From the NCBI GenBank assembly GCA_947493005.1, contig CANLOY010000011.1, positions 39,799 to 103,798 on the forward strand: a DNA stretch of 64,000 nucleotides, read 5' to 3'. Under the pieces are notes generated by a model that had not been told where the DNA came from, made no database searches, and worked only from the letters and a program-made list of their open reading frames with translations. Shown in pieces: positions 9,901-24,900 of this stretch. The first letter of the stretch is position 1; every line of letters starts with the position of its first letter. Source of the stretch: an uncultured Roseivirga sp. (GTDB lineage Bacteria > Bacteroidota > Bacteroidia > Cytophagales > Cyclobacteriaceae). The position numbers were made by a program, and so were the translations under genes.

Positions 9901-12900
9901 TTACAGCACTTCCACCATTGGCAAGATCGCCTACCGACCAAACTCCTGTGGCGGCATCATAACTGCCTTGGCTTGTGGTTGTACTTGTTACTAAGAAGCC
10001 ATCTGGGACATTATCCGTCACCTCGACATTGGTAGCTGCTGATGGTCCATTGTTAGTTACGGTTACCGTAAATACAACTTGTTCGTTAATTATAGGGGTA
10101 GGTTGATTTACAATTTTGACTACTTGAAGATCAGATTTCAATGCTGATACAGCAGCACTTGCAGAGTTGTTTGCAGTGTTAGGATCGTTTTGATCTAAGC
10201 CTGTTACTGCAGCAGTATTTGTAAACTCACCTGATGCTAAGACAGTGGCGGTAACTGACAGCACTGCATTTTCGCCATTGGCAATAGCACCAGCTGTCCA
10301 GACACCTGTACTTCCATTATAAGAGCCATGAGATGCACTTGCGCTCACCAGAGTATAACCAGAAGGTAGCTCATCAAGTGCTGTGACGTTAGTTGCAGCG
10401 TCTGGTCCGGCATTGGATAGCGTAATTGTGAAGATTACATTTTCACCCACATTGGCATTACTGTTACTTACTGTTTTTGCCATACTCAAATCAGAAGACT
10501 GAGCAACTATACTTGCACTCGCGGTATTGTCTCCAAGGTTTGGATCGAACTGGTCTGAGTTTGTAATCTGAGCTGTATTTGTAAAGTTACCTGCTGCATT
10601 TACAGTAGCTGTTATCGTGAAAGTAGCCGAAGAACCATTTGGTAAAGTACCAATATCCCAAATACCAGTACCACTGTTATATGACCCTTGACTTTCAGTA
10701 GTAGATACTAATGTGTATCCACTTGGCAACTGGTCAGTTACCTGAACATTAGTGGCATCTGCCGGGTCAGGGCCATTATTAGTAACAAGAACCGTGAAAG
10801 TAACTTGATCTCCTACATTAGGATTGTTGGCATTTACTGCTTTGGAAATACTCAAATCAGATTGCGGAGGTACCACTTCAATAGAGGCAGAGTTGTTTGC
10901 TGTATTGTCATCAACCTGATCGGAATTGACTACAGCGGCAACATTATTATAATCACCTAATGAAAGGACTGTTCCAGTTACCGTTAGGGTAGTGGATGCA
11001 GTATTGGCTAATGTACCGATAGTCCAAACCCCATTGGTACTATTATACGAACCGGATGAAGCAGTTGAACTGACGAGTGTAAAGCCACTTGGTAACAAGT
11101 CATTCACAACTAGGCTTGAAGCATCGTCAGGACCTGCATTATTCACTGTTACAGTGAACGTTACATTTTGTCCAACATTCGCTGTTAGGTTGTCGACCAC
11201 TTTAGTAACACTGATATCTGCACGTTGAATAGTGACAGGCCTGGTTACTGTATTGTTGGCAGTATTAATATCAAACTGATCTAGTGATTTTATAGTGGCA
11301 GTGTTATTATGTACACCCATAGCACTGGTTCTAACTCTCAGTGTGAGTACTGCATTTCCACCATTGACTAAGTTTCCTACCGTGAATATTCCAGTGTCTC
11401 TATCAAAGGAAGTACCTGGAGTAACATTACTGCTAATTAATGTATACCCTGTAGGAAGAATATCTTTAACAACTACACCAGTTGCTCTTGCAGGGCCGTT
11501 ATTACTCACCGTAATTGTAAATACAATTTCCTCGTTGATAATTGGCCTGTCGTTGTCAACTACTTTTGTAATGACAAGATCAACCAACTGAGGAGGGGAA
11601 GATACAGTTGACGTGTTGTTCGCTGCATTAGGATCTAATTGATCTACAGCATTCACTGAAGCCGTATTATCATAATCTCCACTATTCAGTACAGAAGCTT
11701 TAACTGTTAAGTTTTCACTTCCACCACCATTCAAAGAACCGACTGTCCATATTCCAGTGGTTTCGTTATAAGTTCCTTTACTTGGTACAGCGCTTACAAA
11801 CGAATAGCCACTTGGTAGTTGATCTAAGATCTGGAGGTTAGTAGCCTCATTTGGACCTGCATTGGCAATGTTAATAGTAAATGTAACATTGTCACCTACG
11901 TTTGGTTCAGCATTGTCTACTGTTTTTACAACCGAGATATCTGATCCTTGAAGCGTGATTCCTGCAGAAGCACTATTGTTATTTTCTTTTGGATCGAATT
12001 GGTCTGCATTTGCAATGGCACCAGTCAAGGTAAATGCCCCAGAAGCATTTACAGTAGCAGTAATGGTAATCACTTCCAAAGACCCATTACCAAGATTTCC
12101 TACTGTCCACAATCCACTGGTATTATCGTAAGAGCCTGCACTTGGATTTGCACTGACAAACGTGAATCCACTTGGCAATAAGCTGTTCAGAGAAATACCT
12201 GAACCATCATCGGGACCATTGTTTTGAACCGTTACCGTAAAGGTTACCTGATCTCCTGCATTTGGATTAGATTCATCTACTGAAGCCATTACTTCGAGAT
12301 CAACCTGTGGAGGAGCAACACTAGCATCGGATTGGTTATTAGCCAGATCGGCATCAAACTGATCCAATGAAGTTACAGATGCCATATTATTGTATTCTCC
12401 ATCGCCTTTTACAGTGGCGGTTACTGTGAGTGTTGCTTGGGCACCATCGGCAAGCGTACCAATATCCCATATTCCTGAACTATTAGTATAAGTTCCTGAG
12501 CTGGTAACTGCGCTAACTAAATCATACCCACCAGGTAATTTGTCAGTTACATTCAACCCACTTGCCTGATCAGGTCCATCATTACTTACTGTAATCGTAA
12601 ACACAACGTTTTGCCCAACATTGGCTGCAGCATTGTCCACAACCTTTAATACATTAATATCAGATGAAGCGACATCAGAACCAGCGGTAGCCGTATTATT
12701 ACTTGTATCTGGATCGAATTGATCAGCAAAATCTATAGAAGCGGTGTTTTCCAAGTTCTCATTTGAAATAACGGTTGCTCTAATATTTAACACAGCATTT
12801 GCTGAAGCAACCAGGTCTCCAATCATCCAAAGTCCAGTTCCTTCATCGTAAGTGCCTACACTTGCGGAACTATTGACCAAAGTATAACCTGCAGGGAGAG

Positions 12901-15900
12901 CATCCGATGCTTGAACGTTTGTAGCAGCATCAGGACCATTGTTGGTAACCGTTACTGTAAAGAATACATCATCGCCAACTCTTGGGTTAGAAATGTCTAC
13001 CATTTTAGCAATGGATAAATCGACAATCTGAGGATCAACGGTGATGGTACTAATGTTTGATGTAACATCAGAATCTACTTGATCTAATCGAGATATTGTG
13101 GCCGTGTTGATATAGTCACCTGTAGCTCTTACAGTAGCCTTAATATCCAGAGAGACAGTAGCATCGGTTTGAATAGAACCAATATCCCAAATACCTGTAG
13201 TTCCATTGTAACTACCAGTAGTAGTTGAAGCAGATACGAAGAAGAAACCGTTTGGAATGGCATCAGTTACCTGAACACTTGTGGCAGGGTCTGGGCCATC
13301 ATTCTTAACAGTAATATTGAATGTAATTTCGTCTCCTACGTTTGGTACATCATCGTTTACTGTTTTGGTAATGATTAAATCTGAAGATTGAAGTCCAACA
13401 CTTACGGAAGTAAGATTATTTCCGGCATTTGGATCAAACTGTTCCGCATTGGTAATCTCAGCAACATTAGTAAAGACTCCTGTTAAATTAACTGTCGCAT
13501 TAACCGTTAATGTGGCAGAAGCATCTTTAACTATTGTGCCCACTGTCCATAAGCCAGTAGTGGTGTTGTAAGTACCCTGACTTGTGACAGGAGTGCCCAC
13601 TAATGTATAACCATTTGGCAGCTTGTCAACTACTTCTACTCCCGAACCATCGGCATTATCAGGCCCAATGTTAGTTACCGTAATAGTAAATACAACAGGA
13701 TCACCTTCATTGGCATTGGCATTGTCGACAGTCTTCATGATTGCGAGATCTACTCTTGGAGAAGTTACTGTTACAGAAGCAGTGTCGTTAGCATCATTGC
13801 TATCTACTTGATCTAATTCCGCAATTGTAGCTACGTTTTCAAATTCACCATTAAGAAGTACTCTCGCCTGCACATTAAAGATGACTGAAGCACCATTATT
13901 GAGGTTTCCAATAATCCACTCTCCAGTGTTCTCATTATAAACTCCATTACCATTGGTATTGGCATTGATCAATGTATAGCCTGATGGAATTTGGTTAAGT
14001 ACACGAACGCCAGTGGCATCATCAACTCCATTATTAGTTACAGTAACAGTGAAGTTTACAAACTCTCCAACATTTGCTGAAGCGTTGTCAACAGAGATCA
14101 TTACCCCTAAATCAGATTGTTGTAAGGTGATGCTTTGTGAAGCTTCATCGTTTGCAGCATTTTCATCCAATTGATCTACTTCAGTTACCCTTGCAATATT
14201 GTTGTAAGCTGAAGAACTGGTGATATTTGCCACAACAGTCAGGGTTGCATTTGCCGCATTTTCAATAGTACCTACACCCCAGATTCCTGTGGTAGCATTA
14301 TATCCACCTTGACTTACCGAACTACTCACAATATCATAGCCTGCAGGTACTAAATCGCTAATCACAACATTTGTAGCAGAGTTAGGACCAGCATTGCTTG
14401 CTGTAATTGTGAATGTTACGCGATCACCAATGTTAGGATTGTTATTATCCACCACTTTGGTCACACCGACATCAGCTTTTTGTAAAGTGATTGATTGTGT
14501 ACTACTGTTATTTGTGGCGTCTGGATCAAACTGGTCTGAGGTAGTAATTAATGCTGTGTTATCATAGTTTCCAGAAGCATTAACGCTGACACTCATTACA
14601 AGTACGGCACTTCCTCCATCACCAAGGGTACCTAAGTCCCATATTTTGGTATTAGTATCAAAGGTCCCTTGAGAAGCGAATGCATTTTCCAGGTTATAAC
14701 CACTAGGCAGTTGATCTGTAATTTTGACTCCAGATGCGGCATCAGGTCCTATATTAAATGCTGTAACAAGGAATGTAATAACATCTCCTGGGTTAGGGTT
14801 AGCATTACTCACTGTTTTACTCAAAGTAACATCTGCACGCTGAGGTCTTGGTGTAGAACTAGCTATGTTGTTGTCAGTTTCAGGATCAAATTGATCTACC
14901 GTTAGTAGTTGTGCAGTATTCTTATAAACTCCATCTGATTTAACTAAGGCAGTTACATCCAATGTAGCTGAAGCCCCATTGACCAAATCACCTACAGTCC
15001 AAACATTATTAGTGTTATTGAATCCACCTTGACTTGCATTGGCTAGTAAGAAGGTATAACCATTTGGTAGTTTATCTTCTATAGTGATTCCCGTAGCTGC
15101 ATCAGGACCATTATTAGTAACTGTGATAGTGAATACTACATTCTCACCTACATTTGGTCCTCCATTATCCACTACCTTCTCAACCAATAAGTTAGCTTGG
15201 GTAGGGAATATCTCCACCGAGTCTTCATCATTGGCTTCAACCTCATCATTTTCGATTAGTTCTGTAACCTTGGCATTGATTAGGTAAGAACCACTAGATA
15301 GCACTTTGGCGGTTATCGTGATGGTTTCAGTATCACCATTTGGTAAACTACCTACAACCCATAGTCCAGTACTGGAAGTGTAGTTTCCTTGTGTAGGATT
15401 GTCCGCAACATATTCTAATCCATCAGGTAAGAGGGAAGTGATTTTTAAACCACTTGCATTATCGCCACCGTTGTTTGTCACCGTTACAGTGAGTTGTATT
15501 TCTTCACCTACATTAGGTCTGGCAACATTGCTGCTAATGGTAACTCCAATATCAGCTCTAGGTGCATTCACTGCAATGGTTGCAGTGTTATCAGGTGTAT
15601 TAGGGTCATTTTGATCTAGTTCACTGACAATTGCAGTATTTCCATAGTCACCAGTTTCAAGCACCTTGCCTACAACTTCTAATGTTACCGAGTTTCCATT
15701 ACCAACGGTCCCGATTACCCATTCTCCAGTGTTTTCGTTGTAAGTACCTTGAGAAGGGGTCGAACTCACCAATGTGTAGCCCGTTGGAAGCTTGTCTTCT
15801 ATTTCAATGTTTGTTGCTGTGTCAGGACCATTATTAGTTAAGGTAACCGTAAACACAACACTCTCACCCACATTGGCAGTGGTATTGTCTACAACTTTGG

Positions 15901-18900
15901 TTACCACAAGATCCGATGTCTGAATAGTTATTCCCTGACTGGCGCTATTATTCGAGTTATCTGTGTCAAATTGATCAGCAGAATCAATACTCGATACATT
16001 CAAGTGCGAACCGGTTGCCAATACCGTAGCTCTTAAGGTGAGGACGGCACTCGAACTGTTAGCAAGACTTCCGACAGTCCATAGTCCTGTTGTTCTATCA
16101 TAAGTACCAGTACTGGTAGTTACACCTGCAAATGTAAACCCGCTTGGTAATCTGTCATTTACCTTAACGTTAGTGGCTGCGCTAGGCCCATCATTCGTTA
16201 TTGTAATGGTGTAAACTATTTGCTCTCCTGGAATTGGCTTATCATTATCAACAACCTTTGTCAGTTTCAAATCAGCTCGCTGTACATTAACATCTACTGT
16301 TTTGGTATCATTTAAAGGTTGTGGATCATCTTGATCAGAGTTGGTGATGGTAGCAGTATTGTTATAACTACCTGTTGCACGTACTTTTCCTTTCACCTGA
16401 AGTGTTGCAGTTTGTCCATTGCTGATGGCACCAATACTCCAAAGTCCGGTAGTATTATTATAGTTGCCAAATGATGTAGTTGCATTTACAAAGTCATACC
16501 CACTAGCCAAAAGATCTGTTACTTCCACATTAGTAGCAGCATCAGGGCCATCGTTTTTAACAGATACGGTGAACGTAATTTCATCTCCAACATTAGGAGT
16601 GGTAGTAGATGCAGTCTTAGAGAGGTTGAGATCTGCTGATTGCGCTACAATACTGGCGCTAGAGGTATTATTACCTGCGTTAGGGTCGTATTGAGTTGCA
16701 GCAGAAATAGTTGCAGTATTGGTAAAGTCACCAGCTGCACCGACAGTTGCATTAATAGTTAATGTTGCGGTAGCACCATTTGCCAAAGTGCCAACATCCC
16801 AAATACCTGACATAGTGTTATAAGTACCAACACTAGGAGTAGAACCAGTTAGCGTATATCCTGAAGGCAATTGATCCGTTACCTGAACACCTGTTGCATC
16901 AGAAGTACTTGGTCCATTATTCTTTAACGTTACAGTGAATACAACTGGATCGCCCACGTTAGGACTTGTTGCATTTACTGTTTTCTCCAATTCCAGATCG
17001 GCTCTTGGTGGATTCACTGTTGCAGTTGCTACGTCATTAGCCGTGGTTGGATCGTTTTGATCTAATGCACTTACTGTTGCAGTATTTGCATAATCACCTG
17101 ATGCAAGCACGGTAGCCGTAATCGTCAATGTGGCATTAGTTGCATTATTTAACTCGCCTATTGTCCAAAGTCCTGAACCACTATTATAGGAACCTTTCGT
17201 AGTGATGGCACTGACCAATGTATAACCGGAAGGGAGTAGATCACTTAATACGAGACCTGTTGCTTTATCCGGACCATTGTTTAAGGCCACAACTGAGAAG
17301 GTGATGTTTTCTCCTACATTCGCGACAGCGTTACTTACCGTTTTCGACACATTGATATCGGCAGTTTGTAATGTGATGGTTGCGCTTGCTGAGTTATCGG
17401 TATTATCTGTATCGAAGACATCAGAACGAGTAACTGTTGCTGTATTTACAAAAATTCCTGATGATTGAACAGTTGCTCTGATAGTCAGAGTAGCAGAAGC
17501 GTTGCTACCAAGATCAGCCAACGTCCATAGTCCAGTGTTTTGATCATAAGTTCCAACGGATGCTATTGTATTTACAATGCTATATCCATCAGGAACCTGG
17601 TCTGTAACCTGAATATTGGTGGCGCTGTTTGGTCCCTCGTTTAGTAAGGTGACGGTGAAGATTACATCATCACCCGGAACAGGGGAGGTATTGTCTACTA
17701 CTTTGCTAATATTCAGGTCAGCAAATTGTGTCGTTACATTAACTGTAGCACTATTATTACCAGTATCAGGATCGTCTTGATCAGCTGCAGAAATGGTGGC
17801 TGTATTATCATAGTCACCAGTTGATTTGGCCTTAGCGATTAAGTCAATAGTTGCGGTAGAACCATTGGCTACAGAACCTATTGTCCATAGTCCTGTACTG
17901 CTATTGTAGCTTCCGAAAGAAGTGTTTGATGATACAAAATCATAACCACTTGGTAGTTGATCAGTAACAACAACTCCAGTTGCTGCGTCAGGACCATTGT
18001 TAGTTACGTTGATAGTGAATGTCACATTATCATTGACATTTGGCGTAGCATCATTAATAACTTTGGTAATTGCCAGATCACTCGATTGAGCAACAATACT
18101 CGCACTTGCCGTATTATCTCCTTCATTTGGATCAAAAACATCTGAGGCTGTTACACTGGCAGTGTTTGTGAAATCACCATTTTCTTTAACAGTTGCCTTA
18201 ATGGTTAACACAACTTGATTGTTTATATCAAGGTCTCCTATAGTCCAAACCCCATTTACATTGTTATAAGATGTGCCTGGAGTAGTAGTAGCACTGGTTA
18301 AGGCATAACCTGAAGGCAATTGATCTGTGACTTCAATTCCTGTGGCCGTTGTTGTACTTGGTCCATTATTAGTAAGTGTTACCGTGAAAGTAACTTCGTC
18401 TCCTACATTTGGATTACTGGAGTCAACTACTTTGGTCAGGTTCAAGTCTGCTCTAGGAGGAGTTACTATAGCTGAGGCACTGTCGTTTGCTGTATTGGCA
18501 TCAACTTGATCCAGTGCACTGACACTAGCTGTGTTTTGGTAATCACCAGTCGCTAATACTTTGGCTGTGATTTCCAGCTTAACTGCTCCTATATTTGAGA
18601 GCACTCCAATATTCCACTTGCCAGTCGCATTTGTGAAAGTACCTTGATTAGAAGTTGCAGAAACAAAAGTATAACCAGATGGAAGTAAGTCGGTGACTTC
18701 TAAACCTGTAGCAGCGTCAGGGCCGTTATTAGTGACATTAACAGTGAATACTACATTTTCACCAACATTAGCCGTACTGTTATCTACTGTTTTTGTAACA
18801 AGAATATCTGATTGTTGAACAGTCACTGAAGAAGTAGCTTGATTATCCGAACTATCTACATCAAACTGATCAACAGCTGTAATGGAAGCTGTATTTGTAA

Positions 18901-21900
18901 AGTCACCAGATGATTTAACGGTAGCCCTGATAGTAAGCACTGCGCTTCCAGTATTTCCCAAACTACTGATCGCCCAGATTCCCGTTGTACTGGTATAAGT
19001 ACCAACTGAAGCATTGCTGCTCACCAAGGTATAACCACTTGGCAGCTGATCAGTGACATTAATATTGGTAGCTGTATTCGGACCTTCATTGAGTACTGTA
19101 ATTGTAAATATTACATCCTGTCCCGGTATTGGTGTTGAATTATCAACGGTCTTGGATACATTCAAATCAGCAAACTGAGTAGTTACTTCAACAGTAGCTT
19201 CATTGTTTGCATCTTCTGGATCTTCCTGATCCACAGCAGTAATGCTAGCCGTATTATTGTAGTTAACCGTTTGGTTTACTTTGGCCGTAATGGTCAATGT
19301 TGCTGTTTGTGCATTTGCAACCGCACCCAAAGTCCAGATACCAGTGGTTTCACTGTAGGTTCCAAAGTTTGTACTAGCTGATACAAAGTCATATCCACTT
19401 GGTATTTGATCTGTGACTTGTACACCAGTAGCAGGATCAGGCCCCAGGTTACTTAAGTTGATAGTGAAGACTACATTGTCATTCACGTTTGGTGTTGCAT
19501 TATCTACAGATTTGGTGACTTCCAAATCAGATGCTTGTGCTATAATACTTACGCTGGACGTATTGTCTCCTGCATTAGGGTCAAATACATCTGATGCTGA
19601 TATTCTCGCAGTATTTGTAAAGTCACCAGTTTCGTTAACTGTTGCAGTCATTGTTAGTGTAGCAGAGGCTCCGTTAGCAAGACTTCCTAAATCCCAAATG
19701 CCTGAATTAGCATCATACGTTCCAACACTTGGGGTAGGAGTAACCAAAGTATAACCAGAAGGGATCTTGTCTGTTACTTCAATACTCGTAGCTGCAGATG
19801 TACTAGGCCCATTGTTATTTACCATAACCGTGAAGGTGATTAGATCACCCACATTTGGATTGGTGTTATTAACAACTTTGGTAATTGCTAAATCTGCTCT
19901 TGGAGGAGTAACAGTGGCCGAAGCATTGTCATCCGCACTGTCCGGATCAATTTGATCAAGCGTATTTACTGAAGCCGTGTTTTGGTAAGTTCCACTGGAA
20001 AGAACAGTTGCGGTAACTGTGAGTGTAGCAGAGCTACCATTAGTCAATTGTCCAATAGTCCATATTCCAGTAGCAGAAACATAACTTCCTGCACTTGGAT
20101 TTGCGGAAATCAGGTTGTACCCAGAAGGCAATAGATCCAATACAGATAACCCTGTTGCCAAGTCTGAACCAGTGTTAGTAGCTGTTACAGTAAATACGAC
20201 AGTTTCACCAACATTGGCGGTAGCATTGTCTACTGTTTTACTAATACTGATATCTGATGATTGTAAGGTAACAGCACTACTTGCTGTGTTATCGGTGTTG
20301 TCATTATCAAACTGATCAACGACAGTGATACTGGCTGTATTGGTGAAGTCACCAGATGATTGTACTGTTGTTCTGATAGTCAAAGTTGCAGTTGCACTGT
20401 TTGCCAGACTGCTTATTGTCCAGGCTCCGGTTGTAGCATTATAAGTGCCTTGAGAAGCAACTGCACTGACTAAGTTAAACCCACTTGGTAGTTGATCTGT
20501 AACAGTGATTCCGCTGGCTTCATCAGGACCTGTATTTGAAAGGTTGATAGTGAAAATGACATCATCTCCAGGAACAGGGTTTGCATTGTCAACGGCTTTT
20601 GTAATAGCTAAATCAGCAATCTGAGGGTCAGGTGTTACAGAAGCAGTATTATTAGCACTAACAGGATCATTTTGATCGGCTGTAGTTATTGTTGCAGTGG
20701 AAGTGAATGTTCCTGTTGACAGAACCGTAGCTTTAATTTCTAAAGTCGCAACTCCAGAATTATTTAAACCACCTACATTCCAAAGCCCTGTCGTATTATC
20801 GTATGTTCCTCTGGAAGGATTCGCACTGACGAAAGTATATCCATTTGGAAGAAGGTCATTGAGCTGAACTCCGCTTGCATCGTCTGGACCACCATTGCTG
20901 AGTGTAACAGTAAATGTGATTTCATCACCAACATTTGGCGTTAGATTATCGACAGTATTTGATACACTTAAATCTGCATTCTGAATGGTTGATCCAACGC
21001 TTGCAGAGTTGTTACCGGTATCTGGATCGAACTCACTAGCACCTGTGATAGTAGCTGTATTCGTTCTGTCTCCTGTTGCATTAACCGTAGCTAGCACATC
21101 TAAAGTCGCTGAAACTCCATTTGTCATACTTCCAACTGCCCATATACCTGTAGTAGGAACATATGAACCTTGGCTTTCTGTAGCATTCACAAAAGTGAAT
21201 CCATTAGGTAATAGGTCAGTCACTTGAATATTAGTTGCCTGACTTGGTCCGTCATTAGTAACGGTTACCGTGAATGTTACATTGTCACCTACATTCGGAC
21301 TCGCATCACTAATTACTTTAGTGATTTTCAGGTCGGCATTAGGTGGTGTGACTAATGCACTGGCATTATCATTTGCGCTGTTATTATCATTCTGATCAAC
21401 ACGCTGAACTGAAGCTGTATTGGTGTAAGTACCAGTTGATTGAACTGTTGCTACAATGGTAATGGTAGCGTTAGCTGAATTATTAACTGTTCCAACTTCC
21501 CATACCCCACTAGTGGAGTTATAAGTTCCCTGACTTGGAGTAGAGCTCACAAATACAAAACCTGAAGGTAGTTGATCTAAAATCTCAACGTTTGTAGCAG
21601 CATCTGGCCCGGCATTGGAGACTGTAACAGTGAATGTTACGTTTTCACCTACATTTGCTACGTTATTGCTCACAATTTTAGTAATGCTTAAGTCAGCACT
21701 TTGTACGGTTACAGTCGCTGTAGCCTGATTGTTTGCCGCATCAGTATCGAACGTACTATTTCGGGTAATTGCGGCAGTATTGAGATAATCTCCAGAGGCG
21801 TTGACGGTTGCCCTGATAATAAGTGTTTGCGAAGTAGCATTTCCAATAGATCCAATATTCCAGACTCCAGTGGTATTATCATAAGTACCCTTAGTTCTGG

Positions 21901-24900
21901 TGGCATTGACAAAATTGTATCCGCTTGGTAGTAAGTCCGTCAATTGTACTTCTCTTGCACTATGAGGTCCTGCATTGGAAGCAGTCACTGTAAACTCTAC
22001 AGTTTCACCAGGAATAGGAATGGCATTACTTACCACCTTGGTTACTGACAAGTCTGAAAGTAAAGCAGTGATTGTAGTGCTCGCCTGATTATTGGTAACA
22101 TCTAAATCTGTTTGATTTGCTGATACTACTGAAATAGCATTCGTGTGATCGCCAGTACCTAAAACTTTGCCGACAACAGTTAGTGTGGCTGTTGAACCAT
22201 TCGGAAGTGCCCCGATATTCCATGTTCCAGTATTCTCATCGTAAGTACCGAAATTTTGATTTCCAGATACAAATTGAAAACCTGATGGTAACAAACTATT
22301 CGCAATAACACCTGTTGCCGCATCCGGTCCATTGTTGGTCAAAGTGATTGTAAAAGTCACATTTTCATCAACATCCTGTGAAGTAACATCAGGTGTGATG
22401 GTAACAGCCAGGTCAATTGCTTGAGAATTAGTGCTCTCGGTTGCAGTATTATTTCCCTGATCTGGATCAAACTGATCGGCACCGGTAATACGCGCTACGT
22501 TAGTTAAATCACCAGTTGCATTCACCGTTGCATTTACTGTAAGCACAGCGCTTCCTCCATTAGTCACTGTTCCAATAGCCCAAATACCAGTGTTTTCATC
22601 ATAGCTTCCCGAAGCAGTATTTGCACTAACAAATGTATATCCGCTAGGAAGTTGATCTGTCACCTGAACGTTAGTGGCATCTGCTGTACTTGAAGCCTCA
22701 CTATTTACCGTAATTGTGAAAATCACCTCTTCGCCTACAGTAGGCGTATTTGTATTCACAGTCTTGCTAATAGAAAGGTCTGCAACAGGAGGTGTCACAG
22801 TTGCTGAAGCCATGTCACCAGTGTTATCAGGGTCCAATTGATCTAATGAATTAACAGAAGCCGTATTGGTGTTGTCATCTACTGAGGCAACCGTTGCTGT
22901 TATGGCGAGTGTTGCGTTAGCTGCATTGGCTAATGTACCAATTGTCCAGATACCAGTGTTTTCATCATAGCTTCCAGAAGCTGTATTTGCAGATACGAAT
23001 GTATAGCCTGCTGGTAAATCATCTAGTACTTCAAGGTTTGTTGCAGCGTCTGGCCCAGCATTACTTGCTGTGATAGTGAATACTACATTTTGACCTACAT
23101 TGGCCGATGCGTTATCTACCACCTTGCTAATACTGACATTGGCGGACTGAACCGTTACTGAACGAGAAGCAGTATTGTCTGCAGTATCGTTATCAAACTG
23201 ATCAGATGCTGTTACTGATGCCGTATTGTTGTAATCACCAGAAGACAGTACCGTTGCTCTAATGGTTAAAGAAGCACTGGCTCCGTTGGCCAAAGTCCCT
23301 ACAGTCCAAACTCCAGAACTTGTTGCAAACGTACCCTGTGATGTAGAAGAACTGACTAAAGTATATCCACTAGGTAACTGGTCAGTTACAGCAACATTAG
23401 TTGCTTGTCCTGTTCCCTGATTTTGAATAGTCACTGTAAAAATCACATCATCACCAGGAGTCGGACTGGCATTATCTACCGTTTTGGTCATGTTTAAGTC
23501 TGCAACCTGAGGAACCACATTTATGGTCCCTGAGTTGTTACCTGCATTTCCATCGGCTTGATCAATAGCTGTCAGTGAAGCAGTGTTATCGAATGTTCCA
23601 CTTGACTTGACGGTAACTTTGATATCTAAACTAACTGAAGTGTTTTTGGTAATACTTCCAACAGTCCAGATTCCGGTACCATTGTCATAACTTCCGTTAG
23701 TAGTAGTGGCATTAACAAAATCATACCCATTTGGCAATGCATCGGTTATTGTTACTCCCGTAGCATTATCAGCGCCAGTATGTGCTGCTGTGATTGTAAA
23801 AGTAATTTCATCACCCACCTGAGGAGTCGCATTATCGACAACCTTAGAAATAGCAATATCAGCTTCTTGTTTAACAGTAGTTGCTGAAGAGGTATTGTTG
23901 GCTGCATCTGGGTCAAACTGATCAGCAGCAGTGATTGTGGCAGTGTTTTCAAAATTACCCGTAGCGTTCACAGTCGCTGTAATCGCTAAAGTTGCCGATG
24001 CCGTTTTTGTTAGGTTTCCTACTGTCCAAAGCCCAGTAGAAGAAACGTAGGTGCCCTGACTTGGTGTATTTCCTGTAATTGTATAACCTGTAGGTAGCTG
24101 ATCGGTGATTACAACTCCAGAAGCATCCGTAGAAGTACTATTGTTAGTAACTGTTATAACAAACGTAATTTCATCACCAGTATTTACTCTTTCTTGATCT
24201 ACTGTTTTATTGACGCTTAAGTCAATTCGTGGAGGCATAACAGTTTCAGTATCCTGATTATTAGCATTGTTATTATCTACCTGATCTACGGCTGATAGTT
24301 CGGCAGTATTTCCATAATCTCCTGAAGCATTAACAGTTCCTACTACTGTAAGAGTGGTAGATGCTCCATTGCTTAAATTACCTATTGTCCATACGCCTGT
24401 AGTAGCATTATAAGCTCCAACCGCTGCCGATTGACTCACTAAAGTATAACCTGATGGTAATAGGTTGTTGATTACTAGACCAGTAGCGTTATCAGACCCG
24501 TTGTTAGTTATAGTAACAGTGAAGGTTACATTTTCTCCAACGTTAGCGATATTATTATCTACTGATACATCTACTCCAATATCTGATTGCTGTAATGTTA
24601 ATCCCTGGCTAGCGCTGTTGTTTGAGTTGTCAGGATCAAATTGATCTGTTCCAGAGATATTCGCAACATTTATGAAGTTACCCGTTGTTAAAACTGTACC
24701 TGTTAATGTGAGCACCGCACTTGAACTATTGGCTAAGTTACCTACAGTCCAAATTCCTGTGGTGGAATTATACGAGCCCGTGCTTTCAGTAGAGCTAGCA
24801 AAGGAAATACCTGAAGGTAGTCTATCACTCACATTTATACCTGTAGCAGCATCTGGACCATTGTTGGTCACCGTAATAGTGTAAACTACTTGCTCTCCCG

